From positions 50,460 to 113,464 of the forward strand of contig MNCI01037548.1 in NCBI GenBank assembly GCA_015680685.1: DNA of 63,005 nucleotides, written 5' to 3'. The position numbers and the translations under genes were made by a program. This DNA comes from Gnetum montanum (Eukaryota > Streptophyta > Gnetopsida > Gnetales > Gnetaceae). The notes beneath the pieces were generated by a model. It saw nothing but the letters and a program-made list of their open reading frames with translations, did no database searches and was not told the DNA's origin. Each line of letters opens with the position of its first letter. Positions within the stretch are counted from its first letter, which is position 1. Shown in pieces: positions 55,396 to 63,005 of this stretch.

Positions 55396-56490
55396 TCATG
55401 ACCACTCATGCCTGCCTATTGCTCTTGCTTGCTCAAGAGCCATTCTTAAAACTTGTGTAACTGTTGGGATGTTGTAGCAACATCTATCACTATTTTTTGA
55501 GTGGTAGGTGGAGGTGGTATCTGTTGCTCCTCTTCGTGGATTATTTTTGTAGGAGTTTTGTCTTTCATCATCTCCCTCCAATTACCTGTTAGAGTGCATT
55601 GGATAACATCATTATTATAGTGAACTATTCCTGCCCTTCAACATAGTTTTTTGATGAGGCATGGAAAGGAGAGTGCCTTCCTTCCATGTTCATTCTCCTT
55701 GAATTACTTCTCTATCTCCAAATAGATTAGCTATGGAAGGTTAATCAAGAATCTTCCACTCAAAGCAAGACACGCATGGGTGGAAAAGGGAATGATCTTG
55801 CTAGACCTCACCATGGGATTTAGGTTAAAGGTTGTAATTTGTAATAAATTCTTTCTATCAATGTGAGTGTGTTGTACTCCTTACGGTCGACAACATAGCA
55901 CCATTGAACCCATTCCTTTTTGATGTTGGGATACGCCTACATCAAAATCTTAGCAAGATTTTCCCCAGTTTTAGGCAACCCAGGTGCCTCTGCAATGGCT
56001 TGCACTAAGTAGGACATTGAAATGTCCTTGATCTTGACCATTGAATTGGCCTACTTGTTGTTCCAAAATAGGAACATCTCTCCCATATACCACTCCCTGC
56101 TAGAAGTGATAATTGGCCACATGGGAGAGGTCTTCAATTGGTCCTATACCTCTTTAAGTGCTTGCTCCAAGAAGAGCTAAAGTTCAACTCTTAGAGCACT
56201 ATTTTTTGAACCTCCCTTGATCTGATTTGGTTTAGGTAAGCTTCCATCAAGGTTACCTCAAGGTTTTCTTGTTGGGCTAGTGCCTCATCTAAGTGGGAAT
56301 GTTCTATTGTTACCACTTATTCTATAATTTGACGAATAGACTGCACTACAGCCTCTTCCCTACGAGGTCTTGTGGCATGGGTTATGATTAATTATTCCTA
56401 GGCCAATTCTTGGCCCCATACCATTCTTGTCTATTTTCCCCTTGGTTAAGATAGTCCTCCTTCCTATGTGTGTTTGCCTTTTGGTGCCAT
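55396..56490 (-). pseudogene. ORF-X of element W
   Basis: ATG at 56488-56490 opens MAPKGKHT. Downstream, over several frames, come REWYMGEMFLFWNNK, MVKIKDISMSYLVQAIAEAPGLPKTGENLAKIL, KKEWVQWCYVVDRKEYNTLTLIERIYYKL (in parts), FLINLP and FPCLIKKLC. These align block by block with ORF-X of G at 40.83-41.29 kb. It follows integrase on the sense strand, as in G. The coiled-coil half of G is not recognisable; the copy ends near 55.4 kb. Function unknown. Confidence 0.7.
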
Positions 56491-58649
56491 CTGCAGCCAC
56501 AACACATCTGTGGATTAGTAGATATAATGTGTAACTTAAAATTTTTGGATACCTTATCTCATTAATTAGCTACACTTGGCTATAGTTGGACAATGGTAGA
56601 TTGATTATTTTATTATTATTTTATTAATTAATTTTTTATTTTAAGTGTTACCAGTGCTTGTTGGAAAGGTTTAACTCTTGTAATTTGGTGTTTTAATGAT
56701 GATTCCTTAGGTAAACCTTTGTTGGAGTTAGAAAAATGTTGAATAATTCTCTATCAAAAATGGCATGTTTGTGGCCCGCATGACTAAGAGCTTATCTTTG
56801 GGAGCTACAAGGTCAAACAACAAAGTGATTTCTACAAATAGTTAGGAAGTTATGGGCTATGGAAGGTTCTTAGCTCTAAAAATTACAAAAAGTCCTTAGG
56901 CATTTGAGAGAAAATGTAAAATTTTCTATGAGTGGTTGCACATATATCTAGTATTTTTGCAACATTGATAAGGCCATGTATACAAGGCTACATATATGCA
57001 TGGACACCATCAAGAGGGCCTTGTTTATGGGGTCCATAAAAAAAATTTAAATTGGAATATTTCAAAAAATACAAGGAATTTTTGAATGAATTTGGGGTCT
57101 CTAGAGTCCCAGAAAAGCCAAGAATATGATGAAATCATTGAAGAGGGGCTTTGAAAAATCAAAAATTCAAAAATTTGATGGAGAATGTGAGAATTGAAGA
57201 AAATACTTAAAGGAGCGCATGATCGGATGCAGAAGACAAGTGCACAAAAGATTATGATTACAATAATGCCTAAGGATAAGATGCTTAATGAACCCAACCA
57301 AGAGATATGCAAGTGGATCCTCCCCATAGCAAGCACATGCCTTTTTTGCCCTTGCATTACCTCAACCCAAGGAGTCTGTGGGCCCCATAGGTGATTAATG
57401 GTTTGTGAAAGTTAAGGATGAAAACTTGGAAGATTCTACCAACGAATTCAAGTACATTAGACAAAGACAACAAATAAGAACATGGACACCAGCAGTTAAG
57501 TGAGTTATGGGTAGCATGGATGGATGATGGAGAAGGTGAAATGGAGTTTTGAATCGAGGTCATAAGAAGTCCCTTGTGAATTTGTGTTTAAATAACCTAA
57601 GAAGATCCATCCTCAATCTAAACCAAAACCAACCGCTTTTAGTGACTTCGCATCATCACTCCAAAACTGATCCACTTCCTTGAGACATAAAAGCGCTACC
57701 ACAGAAAAACCATCATTTTTTAAGGAGAAGAAAGCAGACGTAGGAAGTGAGAAAGAGCCTTAGAGGGGATCTTCAAGCATGGATAACATGTCTTTCTAGT
57801 TCCATAACTAGTGTTTGTAGCTCATTTATTTATCTAAGGGGTGTGTTTTGAATTTCCATCATTTTATTATTATTATTTTTATTTTATTTTATTTTTTATC
57901 TTTATTTATTTATTTATTTATTAGAATCTCTAGGTGGAAACCACACCATGCAAAGACTTATTTAACTTCCTATTTATGGTCAACACGAAACAATAAGAAA
58001 TCGATGAAAACACTCATTCACCCAAGTAGAAGAGTCCAAAGAGTATTAGTCCCCTTGAAGTCACACCCTGTGCAAACCTTTAAATCCTTCCTAGTTCTAG
58101 AAACCATCAAGGTCAAAAATTTATTAAAATTTCATTTAATGAAAGGGACCTCATATTTCCAAAATGAGGAAAACCAAAGATTTTTGTAAATGGATGGATG
58201 TCGTGGACTAACTGCCTATTTCATGAAAAAGAAACCATGTCTTAAACATCGATACAACAATTCAAAAATAGAAACCAAACATTAGGAAAAAAAATATTAA
58301 GTACAAACCACCATTAGCAATAGCTACAACACCACTATGTCCTATTAGCCAAAAGCACGTTTATTAACAAAAATTGGAAAATCACACTAAAGAAAGTAAA
58401 ATATGCAAGAAAGTGTAAAATATTCAAGAAAAAAATTTAGATGTACTAACAATGATCTAAAACAAAAAATGGTGTAAAATAGGAAAAAGAATTTTAGAAA
58501 AAATCAAAAAGGTGTAAAATAAACAATTTGTAAAAACAAAATTATATAAAACAAAAAAATAGAAAAACTGAGGAGCCACGTATATGACTAGCATCGATGG
58601 CCATCTCCCCCACAACTAAGTTGGAAGGAGGATATCTAAAAAATTGAGC
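56491..58649. other. Spacer between integrase and ORF-X of W
   Basis: AT-rich, with no supported gene. A (TTA/TTTA)n low-complexity run lies at 57863-57922. Short ORFs on both strands have no family resemblance. Confidence 0.4.
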
Positions 58650-59990
58650 ATTGTTGTCCATCTGTTGAGGCATTTGTTACACTAGTTCACTTGGGCTCAT
58701 GGAAAGGCTTTACCTGTTGGATGTTAACCAACTACTTTTTATTCAGGCTCTCAGGTTTGTAGATCAACATGATCCCAGAAGGAAAGGTTTCATAAATGAT
58801 GTAAGGTCCTTCCCACAACATTTGGAACTTAGTTCATTCAAGTACATGTGTAGGGTTCAAGCAAAGAACCTTATCTCTTAGTTGAAATGTTATCTTTCTA
58901 TATTCTAAGGTCATGACACTTTTTATTAAATGCCTTATGTACTTCATTCAAGGATAAGGCTACCAGTCAATTTTCATCTAGCACATTTAGGTTGATTAAT
59001 GTTTATTTTTATGCTAGGCTAAGGTCAAGGTCCAAGTTATAGCCTATTGAAAGTGTACAAAGATCGGATTGGATAGGTATAGTTGGTAATTTTCCATACA
59101 CTAGCTCATAAGGAGAGTAGCCTATAGGAAGTTTCCATGTTAAATGGTATGCCTGGAGGGCATCATTTAATTTTGTGCTCTAGTGTCTCCTATATTTGCT
59201 AATAGTTCTTATTAGGATCCTCATAATCTCCCTATTGGTAATATATGCTCAATTGTTTACTTGGGGGTGGTAGGGTCTTGCTAATTTATGTTCAACCCTT
59301 AAGCATTGCATAAACTTGTGAAACATAGCACCTATAAAATAGGTTCCATTGTCAGAAATCAATATGCATGGCACCCCAAACTTGTTCACAACATTTTGTT
59401 ATACAAACTGCATAGCAGTGGATGATGTACAATCAATGAAGGTTGTTGCTTCTACCCATTTTGTGCAATAATCAATGGTGATGATTATATATGCCTTTCC
59501 ATTTGACATGGGTGTGATGGGACCCATGAAGTTAATGCCCCATATGTCAAAGGATTCTAATGGTTGAATTCATTATTGAGATTTGTCCATTCGTGAAATC
59601 ATCCCAGCATCTTGTTGAAAGCATTCACAAGAGTAGACAAATTGGTGGGAATCCCTAAAGATGGTTGGCCAATAATACCATACCATTAGGATTGTAATGG
59701 CCATCTATCTCCTAGCATAGTGGCCCCAACAAGGACCCTCATGAGCATCCTAGAAAATGCATAGTTAATCAACATCAGGTAGACACCAATTAACTAGGAC
59801 ATCAATACACACTTTGTACAGGTGTCTGTTGATTTCCATGAAGTGTTTGGCTTGATGAAGAAATTGTTGTTTCTTCCTATAATCCAAATCTTGTAGCTTC
59901 TCCTAAGTGAGAAGATAAGTGAGGGTGCCATCATACCATTTTGGTTCAATGGGCATTTATTCATTTATTACACTAACAAAGAGGAGTTCA
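58650..59990 (-). pseudogene. Integrase of W, catalytic Glu lost
   Basis: The '-' strand shows INFMGPITPMSNGKAYIIITIDYCTKWVEA (core, first Asp region), LISDNGTYFIGAMF (second Asp) and, at the third catalytic site, PQVNN*AYITNREI, where BA has NGQAEATNKS. The Gln is a stop and the Glu is Tyr. GYSPYELVYGKLPTIPIQ follows and then a degraded tail. TAG/TGA codons are frequent. Confidence 0.88.
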
Positions 59991-59999
59991 TCTAGGAAT

Positions 60000-60480
60000 T
60001 GATCAAAGAGTGGGCTCTCCTTCTCTTTGTCATCCCATCATAACTGAGAAAGATGATCAGCAACCACATTCTCAATTCACTTTTAATCTACCATCATGAG
60101 ATCAAATTCTTGGAAGATCACAAGTCACCATATGACACAAGGGCTCACCGTTGGCTTGTTCATTAGGAAGCAAATGGCACTATGGTCAGTGTGCATAAAC
60201 AATTTATATCCAAGCACATAGTACTTAAAATTTTTTAGAGCATACATCACCACCATTAGTTCTTTCTCTCTGATGGTGTAATTGAGTTATGCATTCACAG
60301 TGCTTCAATTTGCACAGTAGATATAATATGGACATTTTTGATCATCCAACTACATAAGGACAACTCCTAAAGATGTAATTAGATGCATGTTTCATGATAT
60401 GAAATGATCTAGACCAATTAGGTGCTCATAGAATTAGAGTCTCTACAAGCTTCTACTTGAGGCTGTGGAATGCTTTTCTG
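60000..60480 (-). pseudogene. RNase H of W
   Basis: NYTIREKELMVVMYALKNFKYYVLGYKLFMHTDHSA (in parts) and LVIFQEFDLM on the '-' strand are the usual gypsy RNase H motifs between RT and integrase. There is no second RNase H here, in contrast to BA. Confidence 0.82.
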
Positions 60481-61380
60481 CATTCTTTGGTCTAGATGAA
60501 TAAAGCATCTTTCTTTGTTAGCTTGACCAACAGTTTTGTGATCTTAGAGAAATTCTCTATGAATCACCAATAGTAGCCAGTGTGTCCAAGAAATGATTGA
60601 ACATCTTTAACAATTTTTGGTTGGTGAGTTACTCCTTAGATGATCCTTATCTTTTTAGAATCCACCTCAATCCCCACCTGAGAAATTCTGTGCCCCAGTA
60701 CAATGCCCTCCTGGACCATCAAATGGCTCTTCTACCAATTGAGCTGCAAGTTTATTTCTATAAATCTTTTAAGTACTTGCTCAATGCAATCCAAGGCTTG
60801 CTCAAATGTAGTGTCATAGGTGGAGAAGTCATCCATGAATACTTCCATCACACAACTAATTTGTTGCTAAAAATGCTCAAGATCAAGTGTTGGAAAGTAG
60901 TAAGAGCATTGCATAAACCAAAAGGCACTTTTCAATATGCAAAATTCTCCTAGGAACTCATGAATGTTATTTTGACTTGGTCTTCTAGTGCAATCTAGAT
61001 TTGGTTATAGCCACTATAACAATCCAAAAAATGTAATAACAATGCCCAAATATGATGTCCAACACCTGATCAACTAATGGCAATGGAAAATGATCTTAAA
61101 TGTTGCCATGTTTAATAGCCTAAACTTGATACAAACCTACCATTTTCCACCTTTCTTTGGCACTATCACGAGTGGGTTAACCCACTCACTATCTACAATG
61201 GGGTAAATGAACCCTACCTTGAGGAGTTACTCAATCGCCTCTTTGGTGACCTACTTTAATTTTGGATTCAATCGTTGTTGTGGTTGCCTCCTTGGCTTCA
61301 TGAATGGATTAGTATAAATGCGATCCTGGCATATCTGTGGATCAATTCCAGTGAATTTAGAATATGACTAGGCAAAGGTT
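60481..61380 (-). pseudogene. Reverse transcriptase of W (Athila lineage)
   Basis: The '-' strand keeps the KKGGKW-like motif near 61155, a GYSGYNQI-like motif near 61010, FGLCNALT near 60915, the catalytic VFMDDFS at about 60830-60850, GIVLGHRIS and HTGYYW..FIENFSKI near 60560. Several frames are needed, so frameshifts are present. Block by block it matches the RT of Z1. Confidence 0.87.
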
Positions 61381-62230
61381 GTTGGCCATTTGTTGACCAC
61401 TTTCAACAATTTTGCTTTTTGCTCAAGAGTAAGTTTGGCATTAAGTATGATCGTCTTGCCATTTTTCAAGAATGCATATTCCAAGCTAGCAGGTAGAGTT
61501 TTCAACTCTAGGGCTTCTTGTTTGAAATTCTCAGGGATCTCCAACTCTCCCCAATTAGTATCATCATTTTCATTATTAGAGAGTTGATGATGAACTTGCT
61601 CTAGTTCATCCATGCCTGCAACATAAGTGCATGTTAGGCTCTTAGTAGGTTTCATGCACACTGTACTATTTTCAATATTAGCGTCAACCACTGGGTGCCC
61701 TCTTATTTTGTAGCTGCTGCATATATACACCTTTGAATATCTTCTTCATGTGCACACTGCCTATGTACAGAAATAGATGCTCATTTCATAGACTAGAGTT
61801 TCTGCACGCAATTCCACCCTGTATCATTGTACGCAATGCATGGAAATTATTTATTCTTGATCTTTCCAAATGCATTCTTCTTAAATATCTCCAAGGAAAG
61901 AACTTTGATGCCCATTCTTGCATCAACAATACTTAGCCATGCCCTTTCCATAATGATTGGAAAGTCCCCCTTATAGTTCTCAACCTTGATTACTAAGAAA
62001 TTAGTAGGATAAGACCATCCATAGACAATGGTCACAATATCTTCTACCAGGCTCAATGGAACAATAATGGATTGGTCTACCAATTCCAATTGGATATTAC
62101 TCTTCTTGAGAGGCGACAGGTTCATGAGAAATCAAGTTAACACTGAAACTTGAATCCAAAAAAGCTTTACATGGTCCATTCTCAATAATCTGTAAATAGA
62201 TAAGAGGACTCCCAGGATCAACTAATTTCC
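61368..62230 (-). pseudogene. Protease and protease-RT linker of W
   Basis: The active site reads FLDSSFSVNLIS near 62145, so D-S-S instead of D-S-G; Z1 has DSG. Then QLELVDQSIIVPLSLVEDIV, SYPTNFLVIKV and DFPIIMERAWLSIVDA form the C-terminal half. A linker ORF (61730-61368) with WGELEIPENFKQEALELKTLP and LEYAFLKNGKTI leads to the RT, as in Athila elements. Confidence 0.85.
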
Positions 62231-63005
62231 TATGAAGGTTTCCAGCCTAGATCCAATCAGATACAACATGAAAGAGCATAATAGTATGGATTTTGAACAG
62301 TATTTGGTTTGAAGAGTTCTTGATGGAATTATTTGTAGAGAATGAGGACGGAGTAGGATGACCAGCAGCCTAAATCTGTAAGGGCTTAGTAAGGCTATTG
62401 GGTTGAAAAAATGATCTTTTACAAGCATGAGGCTCTGAACCACTCAGTTTGTTAACCACTTTTAGATTATCGACCATGGTGGCATTGCATTATTGTAGCT
62501 AGGTTGGAAGTTCACCCTTCATGGATGTAGCAAGTGGTAGTTGCATTGAGAGCACAGGAATCGGTGTAGGAATAGGAGGAGGATAAGGATGGAATGTGGT
62601 ATCCCTCCTACAATGTAAAGAATGAGTTCTATAGTATTCGAGAGGATAGTAGTGATGTTAGAAAGGAGAAAAGTGACTAGAAGAGTCACGTGAAGATAGG
62701 GGTTGCTGGATGTAATACCCATATGGATCTAGTTGTCTATAAGGGTACTGTTGCCTTGGCAATGGTAGTGCCCATGACTATGGTTACTAACACTATTAAT
62801 ACTCCTCATATAGTTTTGGTGGAGTTCCACCTAGGTAATATTGTTGTTGCTAATGGAACTGCCTAGGATTTCTTTGAGGATAAGGCAATCTTCTGGTTGT
62901 TCGTCTTTATACTAGTTGTGGATTCAAAGCATACATCCCAAACTCCTATAAGTGTGACATGATGGGGCAACATCTCTTAAGATGTTCATATTAGCAGATG
63001 TCACA
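62231..63005 (-). pseudogene. C-terminal Gag of W (cut by the window end)
   Basis: From the right edge: CDIC*YEHLKRCCPI (the short zinc-knuckle-like motif), FGMYALNPQLV, RRLPYPQRNPRQFH, YYLGGTPPKLYEE and a Gln/Pro/Tyr-rich stretch. It is uninterrupted where Z1 is split by BA, so it shows what Z1 gag looked like before the insertion. Confidence 0.75.

Larger units (their letters stand above)
55380..63005 (-). mobile_element. Element W: Athila-type Ty3/gypsy element (partial)
   Basis: Right to left it has the gag zinc-knuckle region (from the window end), gag tail, protease, RT, RNase H, integrase, a 2.1-kb spacer and ORF-X. The motifs match Z1 where both exist, so they are related copies. Its 5' LTR and most of gag lie beyond the right edge. 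Stops are dense, more so than in Z1, so it is old. Confidence 0.85.

Noticed and set aside
57863-57922. TTTA-rich run as an origin or matrix-attachment site.
   Set aside because: Simple low-complexity DNA; nothing else supports a function.

Overview
This is plant nuclear DNA made almost entirely of decayed transposable elements. The pol genes belong to two plant Ty3/gypsy lineages: Tat/Ogre (an extra archaeal-type RNase H after the normal one) and Athila. A plant L1-type LINE is also present. I see no intact host gene, rRNA or tRNA. The species cannot be named from this window; a large, repeat-rich, methylated land-plant genome fits, since many ORF breaks are TAG or TGA where the family has Gln, Arg or Trp.

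From 1 to 44.3 kb the window is one nested stack, readable from LTR ends and target-site duplications. A '+' Athila-type element (G; LTR 43404-44278) was hit by a '-' Athila-type element (Z1; 5' LTR 39943-40739, gag 39.7-37.8 kb, rest at 5.4-3.0 kb). Z1 was hit twice. One hit is a '+' Tat-type element (E), whose 3' end occupies 1-2988. The other is a '-' Tat/Ogre-like element (BA; LTRs 5449-7335 and 36001-37839). BA's gag was hit by a '-' Tat-type element (CD; 21038-33695, TSD AGGTG), which has a gag-pro ORF but no pol. CD was hit by F, a solo LTR (23680-25487, TSD GTCAC).

Two features of the Tat-type elements stand out. First, a short repeat, AGTTTAA followed by a GGTC/GACC-type hairpin, forms arrays after gag-pro, before RT and after integrase, and also lies in frame inside gag-pro, where it encodes a ten-residue LN-x-Q repeat. 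Its arms change together (GGTC/GACC, AGTC/GACT, GGCC/GGCC, ATC/GAT). Second, between two such arrays, in the place where Ogre elements carry an intron between protease and RT, BA holds a multi-exon gene on the opposite strand with its own TATA box and a clean, in-frame GT-AG intron.

From 44.3 to 63.0 kb the window holds AT-rich DNA with diverged direct repeats, a nearly full-length LINE (45.8-51.2 kb), further AT-rich DNA with assembly scars, and a second '-' Athila-type element (W; 55.4 kb to the window end). W has gag, protease, RT, RNase H and integrase, followed by ORF-X, a non-pol ORF that is clearly homologous to the one in G. Assembly gaps lie at 27437-28262 and 51181-51256; single Ns and a C-run mark further weak joins.
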